Shown here one piece after another: positions 28,001 through 40,728 of a DNA stretch of 64,000 nt. Position numbers and translations under genes: made by a program. Source of the DNA: Xylocopa sonorina (lineage: Eukaryota > Arthropoda > Insecta > Hymenoptera > Apidae). The DNA is taken from contig NC_135199.1 of the NCBI RefSeq assembly GCF_050948175.1, positions 13,458,501 through 13,522,500 on the forward strand. The letters are read 5' to 3'. The notes under the pieces were generated by a model that was not told the origin of the DNA, searched no databases, and worked only from the letters and a program-made list of their open reading frames with translations. Numbering within the stretch: the first letter of the stretch is position 1; each line of letters opens with the position of its first letter.

Positions 28001-31000
28001 AATCCGGTCAACAGACTCAATACTCGAAACCGATTAATCCTTGCAAACCTATACCGAATCCAAAGCCCTCGTTAAAACATCAACAACTGATTAACAAAGT
28101 GTCGGGTGTTGGGAATGCGGTACCTAGGCTAGATATTCCGACTGAAAACTGCTTATCCAAAAGTCCGACTACGTCGTGCGTAAGTGACAAAGCAAAACCA
28201 TCTCTTAGTCGACCGTTAACGTTAACATTAAAGAAAACTGAAAAGTATAAGCTGTCGCTGAATAAACCGAATCAGTCTTTACCCGAGTCACCCGTATGCG
28301 AAGAGCTGAAGCTCTTGAAGGAACAGTGCAAAAAGAACGTCGTTAGCCGGTTCGCGAGATTCGCGCAGAAGAGGAGGTCGTGCAGCTATTTCATCGGGCT
28401 GGACGACAACGAGGAGGACATGGAGAACATAGCCAAGTCGTTCGAGAGCCTGCCGGCGATGAACGAGCGCAACATCGAGATTCTAAACGATGCCATGGAG
28501 GACGGAGACGAAGGGAACGGGAACTTTAGCGACGACTCTCTCGAGGGCGATTTCAAGAACCCACCGCGGCGATGCGTCAGCGACTATCAGATAAACGTGC
28601 ACGTCGACCACCAGCAGGACGGTCACAGGAATTACTCGACCTACCAAAATTCCCCGAAACGTGTTCTAACCGGATCGCAGGAGAGCATCCTGTCGGATGC
28701 CTCGGTCGAGTCTTTCTCGAAAGGAAGCGCCGAGATCTTGGATTACAGCCACTACGACAACGACAGACATTCGAGCGCCAGCTTCTTCCTGTCCCGCAGA
28801 AAGATGCAAGCTGGTCGAAGCCAGGAGAGCATACTCACGGACGAGTCCGACTATCAGATGTTCCCGTTGCACGAGAACATCGATCATCGAAGCACCGAAA
28901 GCGTGTTGACCGACGACTCGGATTCCTTGGTGAAATCCGCTCCGTTGGAGATGCTGTTCGACTCTCACTACAAGCGAAAGCGGCAGAATTCGGAAACCTA
29001 TAGTGCAAATCCGAACAACGTCGTCGAGCAATTAAACAACGTCCAGGATACCGTTAACGAGTCGACATCGTATCGAGCGGTATTCAGGTCCAAGTCGCTT
29101 CAGGACACGCGAATAAGTAAAGCCAGGAACGAGAATGCGTATACGCAAGAGAATGCGCCACCAGCCACTTGTATCTACTACGAGTTCAATTTCAACGATC
29201 AAAACGACACGAACGTCGAAATGCGAATCGGAACGAAATCGGACTCGATCTCGCGAAGCAACAGCTTGAAAGTACCAAAGGAGCCGCAATCGATGCTGAT
29301 CCTGAACGATTTCGTCGCTCACAAACCACCAAAGCCTAAGCGAAATTCAGCTCGGACGCAGAGTATGCGAAACAGGGCGCGGCCTGCGTGGAACAAGTAC
29401 GTGGACTCGTCGCCTCAGTCCTCTCGCGTGAAGTCCACAGACTCTGCGGACGACTACGCGAACAAATCTCGCGCCGAGGATCGAGCAACGAGGAGCGACA
29501 CCGATGGGAAGCCTGATGGGAAGCTCGACGGCAAGACCGACGGGAGCGAAACGCTGCTGCACAGTTCCAAAAGGATCGAGCAACTGTTGCTACAGTCTTC
29601 CACTTACTCTTTACAGTCCGACGAGGACAAGGACTCGAAGACCAAGTTCTACAGCTTGCAGACGCGTCGCTCGGACAAGGGAGCCATCTACAACGCTGCT
29701 GGTGGACCGATGGACAATTTCGCTTTCGACCCGAGCGACTCCTCCCGACCGTCGAACAGCTATCAACCTCGTGACGTTGCCGAGGACCAACGAGACTCTT
29801 CTCGCGCGGAGAGAGATCGACGTTGCTGCTTCGAGAATCAGATCCCAACGAAGGATACGCAGGAGACGTACGACTCTCTGGAACCTGGAGGGATCGGGTG
29901 CGACTCGCAGACCGGTTTGCCGATGCAAACCGCATCGAATTTACTTACCACCAACGAGCGCATCGACAATTTGGACGCGAGCGTCGATCTACGGATCACA
30001 CGTGCGATCGAGGGTACCGTGAAATTGCTCTCGAAAGAGTTCGAGAACCTGGTCAGAAGGGAGCAGTATCTGATGAAGGAGAAGCGTCTGCGAATGTCGA
30101 GCGAGAATTTCGCGAAACTGGAGGCCGAGCGGGACGGTAGATTCTGCTCGCTTAGACGCGACATTAGGTTCCATTCCGGTGGCGAGGACAGCGACTGCGC
30201 GGACACGTCCGCGATGGACAAGTCGGTGATGGAGAGCGGCTCGTCCACCTCTGCCTCGAGCTGCACCAACTCGCCGAAGCGAATGTGGCCGCCGGCCTCC
30301 CGCTGCCAAAGTCACATGAAATGGACTAAAACCTTGCCGACCATTAATCAAGCTATACTACCATCCAAACATCTTTACGCAGGTACTTACGGCCTAGCGA
30401 TTTATTACGGATTATTCGTATTCGTTCGTTGCGTAGCACAGTTTCCCGTATCTCGATGTTCGCATACAAACCACCGCAATGTCTTTCGCTGCTCGATTGC
30501 CCGTGATCTCGATGGAAGGATCGCTGGTGGAGACGATCGAAAGGAACCAATCGAGCAGCACCCGCTACAAAAGACACACGCAACCTTTCTTTCTATTCTC
30601 GATGTGAATGTTGGATTGTACAGAGTTATCAGTAAGGTATCATTGTACATTTATCGCCATCCGCCTGAAGAGATTCTTTTTAGTTAATCGTTTTATTTCG
30701 AGACGGCAGCGATCGTGTACTTTTCAGTTTGGACGCTTCCCGAATATTTTCTTAATTTTTCATTTTAGCATGACGACCGATCGACAGCATGTTTTGTCCT
30801 CGCGATGTAGTTCAATCCTGCCTCCCAGCTCCTTTATCGAATGTTTCACGTCCTCCTACTTTAATGGTAAAACACGTCAAAGTCGATCGTCTTACCCAAA
30901 GGTACTACGTTCGACTTTTACTATTAAACTACGCTACACTAGTCTCTCACACGTATACTTAACTTATAATTACATGGTATATCCGGTGTCTTTGTTTATC

Positions 31001-34000
31001 CAGAAAAGCGCCAGCACAGCTACCGATTACTTTTCAAATTCTCACATTTCTATATCCATATTACTAAAAAAAAAACCAACCGCGCGTTAATTTATCGGTT
31101 CGCATATATTGCTTTCGCAATACGCATGAAAGAGAAAACGGCTTACCTCATTTTGGATACGTGCGAGAATTTCATAAGCTACAAATCACGATTTACACCG
31201 CCACCGAGAACAAACGCGTAAAGCGAGACGCTCGCAATCGTTTCGTTCGATCGAGAGAATTGTATCGAGTTCAAGAGATAGATAAGTTATAGCCATTGTA
31301 GCTCGAGGAGCAATAAGTCGGAGGTAAGTTGCGAGCGGAAACACGACACGACATATCTATACACGAACAAAACTTCGAGCTAAAGGAAAAAGGAACGTAG
31401 CTTAGTGCATGTGTGTGCGTGTTGTTGTCGACAGTTGGCAGTAGTGGGGGGCGAATCTCGTCAAAAGTTTTTGACAGCGAAGAAGAGGGGGGTGGCATGC
31501 GACGTGCCTGCTCGCTGAGTGATCTTTCCGTCAGCCCGCCAAATAGGTTACTGCATGGCCCGATACAAGGTATCCTTCCATTGTGTGCCACATCTATTTA
31601 AGGGCCTTTCCAATCATGCGGCTCGTGCAACTTTCTCACCGCCTTTTAATCGGATCCTCGACGAAATCGCGATGAGCCAATCTTTTAAAACCTTGCGTTG
31701 GAACGGCCCCTAATACTCATTTATAACGTAAAATCTTGGATGTTTACTCTTCGATATTCACACTCGGCTTTGAGTACCGATTTACATTTCAAATTTCAAA
31801 TTGTTTGCATTTGAAGTTTGCTACGATAATCGATGTTTACCGCTTAACTCAAAATATCGAAGAGTATCGTTGTTTTTCTTTTCTCTTAAAAAAAAAAAAA
31901 GAACGTTTATTCCATTAGCTTTGTATCAATGGATAAACGTAATAAGACGAATATTTACGCAAGTCGGATTTTCGCTAACACGTACTAATAGTTTCAGGAA
32001 AAGTAGGTAACAAGAACGCGAACACTTCGGCGAGAAGTGGACTGGGAAGTACGAATAGCGGGAATCAGTCGCGGCACGCGTCGGCAAAGAATCATTCTTC
32101 TCACATGACAAGAAGTAGCAGCGTTGGTGTTCTAAATCAGGTATGTCTTTTTTCATTTGAAACGATTGCTGTTCTCCTCCTTTAGAAAACACACCATCTG
32201 TATTAACGATGATATTACAGAGCGACTCAGAGTCGGACGTAGGAGCAGGAAACGGAAGAGGATGGAACAACCAAACCGGAAATAACAGGATGAGCGGATT
32301 GATGAGACCGACGATCAGTTCGCAGAACAAAATCAATCACCAAATAAAATCGAGCTCCTCGTCTAACAGCAACTTGCCTTCGGTCCTTAGGAGGAGAGGC
32401 ATGCAGGGAGCGTATTCGAGCGGTAATTATTTATGAAACGAATATCTCCAAATGCCAGAGAGCGCAATGATTCTAACGAGCGTTTCGCTTCCTTCGCTTT
32501 TGCACAGTAAATCTAAGTCAAGTGGGTAATCAGGAAGATTCAAGCTCGGAGGATACGTCCTCCAATGGAAACGGTGGGAAACCAGCGCTTCCACCGAGAC
32601 CTCGGAGTATCAGTATTGATCATTCTGTCGCAAAGTATACATCTTTTTTTTTTTACTTATTGTTTCTGCTTTCTTCCGCATTACTTTACATGGTGTGCCT
32701 TCACGCGCAGCTTAAGTTTAGCTGGGACGACAGTGAGGAGGTCGGGATCAACGACGATTATAACTAACGGTCGCAGTGGAAATAGCGCGATGGGGCAGAA
32801 TGCGAGCAGGATGTCGAGCGCAAATCGGAATCAACTTGATCCCAGTCCTCAGGAGCTTCCAGTTAAAGATACTGATCGTGCCATTGATGTAGCCAGTGCC
32901 GAGTGTAAGTTCGCCGCGAACCGTCTGCGGTTTTCAATTTCATTTTCTTCTTCCTTTTGTATCTGTCACAATTCACGATCATCTTATTGTTTTTACAAAG
33001 TGTAAGCATGCAAGATTGCCACGTGAAAGATTACTTAAAGTGTTTTTTTTTTATCGGTCGGTGTTACGTTTCTCTCTTTCTCTCTCTTTTTATCGTTTGT
33101 TTCTCGCCCAGGACTAACTGTAATCTAATCAAGATTTTACCCTTGCAGTAGGCACGGATAAAACATTAGGTAAACTAAAGACACCTATTGAGAATGCTGT
33201 CCTGTGAAAATAATAAATCTTTCAGTGTATTAAAAATTTGTAAGTGATCATGCTATGACAAAAAAAAAGCGAACCACCCCGTGCCATTCAGACTGAATCG
33301 TTGCCAAGTTTAGTACAGACTAGAACCCAGTCTGTAGATCGCTGTATACATAATGTATGCCACATGTTACATTCAGAGTTTCCGAGAGAATGTAATGCAA
33401 TATATTATATCGTTCAGACATGTTAAATGTTCGTTGCATTTTCTACTAAGATGTTACATTGTTTTCAATGTTTCTTCTGTCTTGCGCAGAAGTGCAGTTA
33501 TCTCTTTTCTTTCTTTTTTACAACTATGTCGGAAGAGATGTGTAAATATTCTCAATTAAATGCTCATAGTCTGTAGAGGAACGGTGAAAAAGACTCACTC
33601 TCGAGAAACAATCACGAGGAAAACGATTGTTATTTAGTTCATCGCATAGACCTGGAAAGAACTAGCTCTCATCGTTAGAATATATATATATACTACCCGA
33701 GTCTCGATCACAATAGCATGGTCTCATTACGGATTTTAGAATCGATGTAACCTGCACGCTGCACGATTTCATTCATCCCCTTTACCATTCCCATTCTTAA
33801 AAAAAGCGGGTGATACATATTTCCCCATTGAGGATACCAATTGTGTAGCATCCGCGCGCATTTGAAATGCGATCCGTTAAGAGAGTATAAAATGTAAATG
33901 TTCTTCCCAACTGTGGTTCCTCTTGTGGCCAGAATAATTGAGTAACGTTTGCTCTTTGCAGTGTCGTCGCAACTATGCAATACGATCGCAGACGAATTGA

Positions 34001-34344
34001 CGCGAACAGCAGATAATGTCGTGCAACTGTACAAACGTTTAACGATAGATAACGAGGACGACCCGTCGAGAACGAGCATCGACAGGGACACGATGCTACG
34101 CGGCCTCGAGTCGTCCGTGAACGAGACGATGCGCACGTTGCGGCTGGTCGTCTCCGGTGGAGAGAGCAACGAGGGTTCGCCCAACACCGAGAACGTCGCG
34201 ATGAACGAGGCGACCGCCAAATTCCAGGAGCTACTCGCCGGCCAAGACCAAGGGAAAGTGGTCAACATGATGCAACAATATTCCGAGATGCTTCTCAATA
34301 TGATGCAACAGAGAATGGGAGGGACGCAATCGAGCCATACCTAA
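10071..34344 (+). CDS. Wdr62: WDR62/MAPKBP1-family WD40 scaffold protein (22 exons, 2391 aa)
   Basis: Vertebrate WDR62 and MAPKBP1 are WD40 scaffolds at spindle poles and in JNK signalling; insects have one orthologue. Exons joined in phase: 10071-10154, 19157-19248, 22458-22680, 23158-23373, 23443-23625, 23712-23872, 23976-24804, 24883-25093, 25380-25629, 25707-26163, 26312-26380, 26660-26773, 27046-27215, 27299-27592, 27660-27813, 27898-30382, 31435-31569, 31998-32140, 32221-32422, 32508-32634, 32711-32904, 33962-34344. They sum to 7176 nt, a multiple of three, and end in TAA. Family hallmarks include KLERVLGVTVSSN, SVGSQHDMIVNVWDW, FVTVGNRHVKFWYLE, HYLGVDVAQGLS and SCGADKSIIFRQLQ. The protein is longer than the roughly 1500-residue human forms because of a long Ser-rich C-terminal half. 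The first of two adjacent ATGs (10071, 10074) is taken as start. Family assignment is firm; the 5' end is less certain. Confidence 0.93.
14505..14573 (+). CDS. Wdr62: Candidate alternative first coding exon of Wdr62
   Basis: An ATG in good context (AAAAATGG) opens 23 codons (starting MALTTLRNSSAVVRDKES, ending AYD). They run straight into a strong donor, GTACGT. The exon ends in phase 0, so it would join exon 2 at 19157 (IKLERVLG...) without a frameshift, exactly as the 10071 exon does. It would give an isoform with a different N-terminus, driven from a promoter inside intron 1. No transcript is visible, so this rests only on phase, start context and donor. Confidence 0.4.
19157..25629 (+). 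CDS. Wdr62: Wdr62 exons 2-9: tandem WD40 propellers
   Basis: These exons encode roughly residues 29-749, the conserved double beta-propeller. The 829-nt exon at 23976-24804 carries the second propeller, with GVRSIRVSPDGKHLASGDRS, HDAEVLCLEYS, LLASASRDRLIHVFSVDQ and LDDHSSSITAVRF. The exons at 24883-25093 and 25380-25629 add QDRNIRVYN, DASGIYVATSCTDKTLCVYD and GHSELVTGLRFSPDCRNLVS, closing the fold. All match vertebrate WDR62 and MAPKBP1 almost colinearly (from memory of the family). Introns are mostly 70-300 nt, except 9.0 kb before exon 2 and 3.2 kb before exon 3. The intron at 22681-23157 contains a GAC microsatellite that opens false frames on both strands. Confidence 0.95.
21991..22026. 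repeat. CCTT/TTCC tetranucleotide microsatellite in Wdr62 intron 2
   Basis: Nine uninterrupted tetranucleotide units lie inside the 3.2-kb intron between the exons at 19157 and 22458. Confidence 0.95.
22887..22911. repeat. GAC trinucleotide microsatellite in Wdr62 intron 3
   Basis: About eight GAC/CGA units within the intron between 22680 and 23158. On translation it gives poly-Asp or poly-Val false peptides. Confidence 0.9.
25707..34344 (+). CDS. Wdr62: Wdr62 exons 10-22: low-complexity C-terminal half
   Basis: The C-terminal two thirds are Ser-, Asn- and Asp-rich and probably mostly disordered. Visible elements are a seven-Gly run (near 26063-26085), a short basic coiled coil KKREELQRRIEETRRKLQS ending at 27813, and the motif QSISDLSS just after it. 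The 2485-nt exon at 27898-30382 has three related SQESIL(S/T)D-type motifs. A proline-rich KPALPPRPRS segment in exon 32508-32634 resembles an SH3 ligand. The last exon encodes an amphipathic helical stretch (CNTIADELTRTADNVVQLYK and later NMMQQYSEMLLNMMQQ), plausibly the C-terminal dimerisation or JNK-scaffold segment of the family; that role is inferred. The frame stays open past 30382 to 30687 only by reading into the intron. Confidence 0.88.
33149..33207 (+). CDS. Wdr62: Candidate alternative terminal exon (or 21-nt microexon) of Wdr62
   Basis: A CCTTGCAG acceptor precedes a frame that continues exon 21 (phase 1) as LGTDKTLGKLKTPIENAVL followed by TGA at 33205-33207. An AATAAA follows five bases later. 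Used this way it gives a 2283-residue isoform lacking the last ~127 residues. The same acceptor also has an internal donor (GTAAAC at 33170) that would define a 21-nt cassette exon adding seven residues in frame before the 33962 exon. Both readings keep phase. I favour the terminal exon because of the adjacent poly(A) signal. Confidence 0.5.
33212..33217 (+). terminator. Poly(A) signal AATAAA after the alternative Wdr62 last exon
   Basis: A perfect AATAAA lies four bases beyond the TGA of the candidate alternative last exon. It supports premature cleavage there, followed by a T/G-containing stretch. Confidence 0.5.
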
Positions 34345-37300
34345 AAATCCGTCCATCCGTCAGTTCTCCATCGAGAAAACGAATGGTCCTCAGGTACTGT
34401 ATGCACCAACGAAAAGCTACGCCTCTCAATCTCTGTAACGTCGCTCTTTCTCCAGAAAAGAAGAAGAAAAGAAACAAATAATAAGAAAACAAACGCGTCT
34501 CAAGACAGGTAGTTTACCTTGAAATACCGCGTTCTTAATCTTGTCTTAAACTTTTAGATGTTTCCGAGAGTAAATGTAATTTGGGCGAATGCGCAAGATC
34601 AAGGGGGGTTAATCGTGAATCGAATTCTAATTCGGAAGTTCATTGTTTCAATGTAAATTGTTATCGTTAGAAAGTTCTATTAGTTACTGTTCGAAAGTGG
34701 ACATTGAAGTTTTTTTTTGTTTCCTCGAATACGACGGATCTTTATGTTTTCAATTGATGATCGAGTTTTCTTTTTGCCTTCGATCGATCGATACTTTCGT
34801 GTCGTGGTGTACGTCATGTCATGTACTGGATAATGTCCGTAGCCAAAGTTAGCGAAATATTTATCAACGATTTCGTGCGACCAAATACGATACGAGATCC
34901 GCGAATGTTTAACCGGGCTAATTTAGAGGTACGCGAGACCTTAATGTTATCCTGCATCTCGAACTCTTCTGTCCCATTTCGAAGGAAAAGCAAGAAAGAG
35001 GGAAATATCGGCTGCGTGAAACTTCAATCGTATCTTGAGGCCATACGCCGTGAAATGCCAATTGACTAAAGACTCTTAGATTAGTTTCCAAACAAATATA
35101 TATTATATATATATTTATCGACTACCGCGCGATATATTATAATATTAGTATTCTCGTTGTGTAACCAAAGGTTGTCTCTGCCTACGGTCTAAAAAAAAAG
35201 AAAACCAAGAGCCTTCCTTCCTTTCCCGACGTCTGAAAAGCTTCGACAGAACTGTAATAAAAGTATGCGGTAAGCGCGATGTAAACTTGCCAGTATAAGA
35301 GAAAAAGGACATCTAGTTGTTAGTTAACTCATTTAAGCGAAAGAAGAAAGCACACTACGGTCTTTGTACACCTATCCTATATGTACGTCTGTCACGGATA
35401 GGAGGAGAAGGAGGAGGATAACACTCGGTTGTCTCTCTCGTTAATTTTACTCGACAGAGATCACCGAACGAACGAACAACTCGACGAGGAAATGAATTTT
35501 TTTCGTTTATGCATCGATTTGTGCCGATTTCTTTTTTACAATCGATACACCGAAACGGGAAACGTCTGTCCTGCGTAGCCAATGCATATTTTCTTATAGA
35601 TATTACGCGTATTTTTACCAAATGCGAGTAACGTCGAGAGACGAAAGCGAGGGAAAAGTTCCGCAAAGCACCGTAAACTTTTGTTGAAAGGTTTCAAAGG
35701 AAGGAATTGCATCGAGAAATCAAAGTATTACGAACACGTATTATTAACAATTTTAATGTTCATTACAACATACGCGCGATTCGTTTCTCCGTTTAATAAA
35801 TTGTAGTTACTTTCTTATCGTTCCCTGTGTAAAGTTTTCACATTGTATGTAATGTATAAAACGTGCCATTTAGGTTTAACCGAACATCACTTTGCGTCTA
35901 CCGTCTGTCTACGTTCAGAACGTTTTATTGCTTCTTTAAGCGTATCATTAATCTCTTTGTTGATAAAAGTGTAACATATATTTAGTATCGTCCGTTCGGA
36001 TGTAGACCTACAATTATTTCGCATCGGTTACATAATTTATTAGATAAAAAATATAATTTACTAGATAACAAAAAAGAACGAATTACCTTACGACTAACTG
36101 CAATTCAGTATTGCTTTACGAGGATCGTTGCTTCTTTTTTTTTCTTTTTTTTATATATATATATGTATATGTAGTAATGGTTCGATTGGAAGAGTCTGTG
36201 TTTCATTGTTTTCTCTGATCGTGTAACATTTGCCAGTACGGCAAACAATTTTTTACGAAAGTGACTTTATTCTTCTTAAATGATACGGATCAACACTTTC
36301 GCCGCCAGTTGTTTCCATGCTTTCCGGCGATTACGTTTACAACAACTAATAGAAGCTGAAACAACACCGTAGACGTAAGCGTTCAGTAAATCGAGATCCA
36401 TTTCTAAGAAAATCAAAAGTATCCTTTATCGCTTGTAGCATTTTACAAAGCTCATTGCTACCCGCGCGTTCCAACTACCTATCGCTTTAAGTCTTTATCG
36501 TTTTAGAAAATCGAGGCCAACCTTCGGCTTCGACGGTGAAGGTGTTGATCGCGTTTAATATATCATTACTTCTATTCTAGATGCTAGAATATTTTGTATT
36601 CGATGTCAGCATTTTTGTAATACATGAAGCGTTAGCGTGTAAATCATGAAAGTGAACGTGAAAGGTGGAAAATGTGTCGAATCTCATCTCATACATCTCT
36701 CCCCGTAATATTTACTCAGCTTCACGTGGTAATAAACCATTCCAAAATTTCATTTTCTCTCTCTCTCTCTCTCTTTTCTCTCTCTCGGTGTAATAATCAT
36801 TAAAGACATTTAAGTAATTTTAATTGATCGCAAGAATGATTCAGTGGCCTTGTATATTGTTGTATTTGTTATATCAAGACGTATTGTTATGTAATATGTT
36901 ACCCTTTTTTCCTTAATGTGTACATATTTATTTTACAAATTTCCGCAAAAAACAAGACAATTTTTGGTAATCGTGAATGCCAAATATATAATAGTTTCGC
37001 TGTAAAAGGATGTAACTTTTTAGTATTTTGTTTTGTAAATTATGTTAACGATTAATAATATATAATAATTCTTACAAACTGAAGCAATTTTGTAGCGTAC
37101 TCATTAAGAGAAGCGGACGAACGATGAAAATGTACGTTCGAAAGTTTTATTTTCAGAACGCAACACATCAACAAGATTGGAACATAGAAAATAGCTAGAA
37201 AAAAGCATCACAGCTTTGCGTTTGAGAAAAGCTGGTGATTCGTTAAGAATCCCTGTACTACAGCTCATAAAAATATATAACCGCCTCTGCTAGGATAGAA

Positions 37301-37667
37301 ATAGTCGCTACATATACGCATAATGTGTAACATGTAATATAGTTTTTTAAAATACAACACTCTCATCGTAGATCAGTGAAACGTTACGTGTGATTATATA
37401 TGGTTCAATGGAACAAAGTATTATTAGTTGTGATTTCGTTCTATGTCTATGTACATACTGTCGCATATTATCATTATTGTATCATGATCGTTTCTCATAC
37501 GGCGTGAAAGCAACTGTAAGGATAAAAAATGTGGTGAAAAACTTATTTAAATAATTCTTTTTATACGGAAGACTATATTGATTAAATTCTTGGCACTTAT
37601 TGCTGTAAAATTTCCACGTATTCATCTAATGTACATAAATTGCTCGCCACTCTACTTTTTCTAATAT
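34345..37667. other. Shared 3' region between convergent Wdr62 and GlyS
   Basis: AT-rich sequence with no coding potential lies between the stop codons of two tail-to-tail genes. AATAAA hexamers on the + strand at 35256, 35795 and 36731 are candidate Wdr62 cleavage signals. The reverse complement of AATAAA at 37146-37151 could end GlyS. TA-rich runs lie near 35095 and 36150, and a TC run lies near 36756. I see no conserved RNA structure. Confidence 0.7.
37146..37151 (-). terminator. Candidate GlyS poly(A) signal
   Basis: TTTATT on the + strand reads AATAAA on the minus strand, about 520 nt downstream of the GlyS stop codon. I saw no closer perfect hexamer. Confidence 0.35.
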
Positions 37668-40600
37668 TTATCTGGCACCTGTTTGGCGTAATTCTTCCAG
37701 CTGTAACAAAAAAAAATTGTTTCAAATCCGTTTAACACGCAAGTACCGATAGATAGAAGATCATCGCAAACCTCTTTCTCGTCATCTACTTCGTCCTCAT
37801 CGTCGGATCCATGAACGGAAGCAGCAGGAGTAGTATGTCTCGAAGAGGAAGGCGATGGCGGTTCGCTGATAGGTCTAGGATAATTGAATCGACCTACTCC
37901 ACCTTCCGCGTATTCGGAAGCTAGTTCCGGATAAACGGTCGTCAGCGCTTTTATTCTTGCTTGACGGTAATACTATTAAAAAGCAGTCGAATTTAATCGA
38001 TTCGAACGATAGAAAAAGAAGAAAGCTGACAGGATATAGTGGAACTTACAATGCCAAGATTTCTCCAGTCAAGCAAATCGCTAAGACGTTCCGTACGATT
38101 TCTCTGAATGATACGCTGTCGCCGACTTAACCGTGCAAAATCGAACATGTAATGCGCGAGTTGTTGAACACTGTTTTCTAGCCCGATGTTTCGTCTATCC
38201 ACGATATAAATACCATAACTCATTGGATCAGCTATATGATCTTGCATGAAACATCCGAAACCGGATAAGTTGGTGGTTATACTGGGAATACCCATAACTG
38301 TACATTCCGCGGGGGTGTAGCCCCAAGGCTCATAGTACGATGGAAAAACTCCCAAGTGACAGCCTCTGACAAATTCTTCGTAATCGAGGCCGAACAATGG
38401 ATTGGTCGACGACAGGAATTCTGGATGGAATACTATCTACGATACGAAATTGATACCGATTTATAGACGGCTAAATAATTGTACGAGTTTACGTGAACAT
38501 AGTAACGTCCATCCCGAGTTACCTTGACTCGATCGTTAACCGTGTTAAAGAGATTACATCTTCTAATTGCGTTCAATATCGGATCGTTCCAATCGTCTAT
38601 AACGTTATGCGTGGTAACCGGCGGCAATCCGTTCCTTTGTAAAGCGTACAAGCATCTACGGTAATAATTAGAGGAATTGTAATATTTCTTTCAACTTCAA
38701 TTGTCATCTGTATTAGATTTAAGCAAATGTTACCGTTTGATTTTAATAGTGTCCTCTTTTTCTAGAAAATCTTGCGGGTCGGGCATGCGACCGGACAGAC
38801 ACACTTCGTACATGCGCTTTCCTATCTTCTGTTGTATATCGTTAATTGTGTCTCTCAACGATTTGGTAACCTTTAAGGGAACAAGATCGCGTGACAATAA
38901 TCCTTTGTTAATTTAAAAAAAGAGATTATTGTTACAACTTACAGCGTGGCCTCGTAACGATTCCACGTTAAAATTATTAGTCCGTGCTGGAAAGATAAGG
39001 AAGGCCACAACAGTTATATCGGATCTAGATGTCTTCAAGTAATGATTCAGTCTTGCTAGAGCTTCGATAAATATGTCGGCTCCTTTATTTCCAAACTCGT
39101 AGCGACCGGCAATGAAGAAGTACAAAGTTTTGTCCAGATCAAAATCGTAATGTCTAAAAATAGATCAGCGATTTATTGCGGATTCAATAGGGAGCTTATT
39201 ATATGTCACGTGAAATTTTTGTTATCGATGCGTACCCGTAAAAATGACCTCTTACAAATTCATGTATCTTTTCCTTACTAACAGCGTGTAAATTTTGGAA
39301 TTCGTGCAGTGCCGCGAACTTTTTCACGTTCAGTCCATTTGGTGTAATTATATCCGGTTTTCGTCTTAACAAATGTTCAGCCTCCAAACCCGTTATGTCT
39401 GAAACGGTTGTAAATATGTGCGCCAAATGTACGGCTGCACGTTCCATACAGTATCTATGATAAATTTGCCGTTTTCCCGCTTCTTCGTCGACGTTAAACT
39501 GGAAGTAAAGAAACGCTTGATACCGTTCAAACATTATTAAGATACAATTTGCGCGTAAACGACTTTAATACGCATATAATACCTTATCCAAATTATTATA
39601 AAAATCAATCTTTCCCGCGCAAAGGTATCTTCCAAGAAGGGTAGCGTGTGTAGTGAATATCGTGGCAACGTCTACGTGTCTAGTTCTCAACGCGATTAAA
39701 CCGACACCGGCTTGCCATTCGTGACAATGAACGACTATACGAGGAAGAACATCCGAATATCCTTCTGCGGCTTGCCTAAAATTTCAAAATCATAAAAATC
39801 ACGTTTACAGGTTACAAGACGCGATAACGGATTAATCTTGGTGCGATATGAAATTCACCTGAATTCAGATATGAATTGACAAACGAGATAACCGAGAATA
39901 ACCGCATCGTTAGCTTCTATATCCAGATGAGGAATACCAACGTTACAAGTGTTCCATAGTTCCTGTTTGTATTCGTCCAACTTCCACGCTGCACTTCCAA
40001 TATCAAAGAGAATAATTTGAGGGTTTCCATCCACTAGCCATGTTCCTGTTACAACCTCAATAAAAGCTCTTACTTTATGATAAAATACATTTCGCTTGTT
40101 CTTAATCATTAAAAATAACAAGGAGCAAAACATTATAGAACGAAAGAAGAGAAAAACTATATACTCCATTCGCGGGGCAATTGCCCTTGAATTAATTTTG
40201 GCCTTGCTTTTGGACAACAGCCAAGTTATTATTCTTAGCATTATATAATGAAGCATTTAAGTAACTACAGAGTAGCGACAATTTGTTCGAGCGATCTTCG
40301 ATATCTTACACGTTAATTAAACTTACTTTGAATCCTTGATCGCGTAAAACTTGTACAGCCAAATGTAATGGACTGTTATGCGGAAAGTCTGTCTCTTCGA
40401 CTTCTGTACGTGCCGAGGTCTCGTTGTAAGGACCGACGAGACAATATTGATCACCCATTTCCTCCGTTGATACATAAGCTTTGGAGCGTATTACAGTGTA
40501 TATACCACCGACTAAAGGCAGAATGGGTAAAGTTAAGAAAGAACTAGATCCAATAATTATCGTATCGTACCTTGTTGGATCATGTATACCTTTGTTAGCA

Positions 40601-40728
40601 GCCTCCCATGCAACTTCAAAATTCCATCGGTTCTCATGCTGTGCCGAATATCCACGATCCATAAATTCAAATAAATCATTGCAGCTGTCCACCCGATAAA
40701 ACCTTCTAGCTACGCGTTCCCTTGACAT
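37668..40728 (-). CDS. GlyS: Glycogen [starch] synthase (11 exons, 692 aa)
   Basis: Transfers glucose from UDP-glucose to growing glycogen (GT3 family), in the cytosol. Exons on the minus strand, 5' to 3': 40590-40728, 40327-40511, 39859-40055, 39583-39775, 39236-39498, 38943-39153, 38734-38870, 38523-38655, 38050-38436, 37772-37972, 37668-37700; the sum is 693 codons with stop. The protein is colinear with animal GYS: WNFEVAWEAANKVGGIYTV, IFTTHATLLGRYLCAGKIDF, GERQ-like GKRQIYHRYCMERAA, RRKPDIITPNGLNVKKF, FFIAGRYEFGNKGADIF. The catalytic loop YYEPWGYTPAE has its Glu at residue 522. The Arg cluster RRQRIIQRNRTER (591-603) is the glucose-6-phosphate sensor. The C-terminus keeps the phospho-regulated SEPPSPSSSRHTTP stretch followed by an acidic run. 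The exon 10 donor is a weak GTTTGC, but the two last exons fit in phase. Confidence 0.96.

Noticed and set aside
30383..30687. Continuation of the long Wdr62 open frame to a stop at 30687
   Set aside because: A GTACTT donor at 30383 joins exactly in phase to the 31435 exon, whose peptide (GRISSKVFDSEEE, RRACSLSDLSVSPP) fits the protein. The tail past 30382 is intron read-through.
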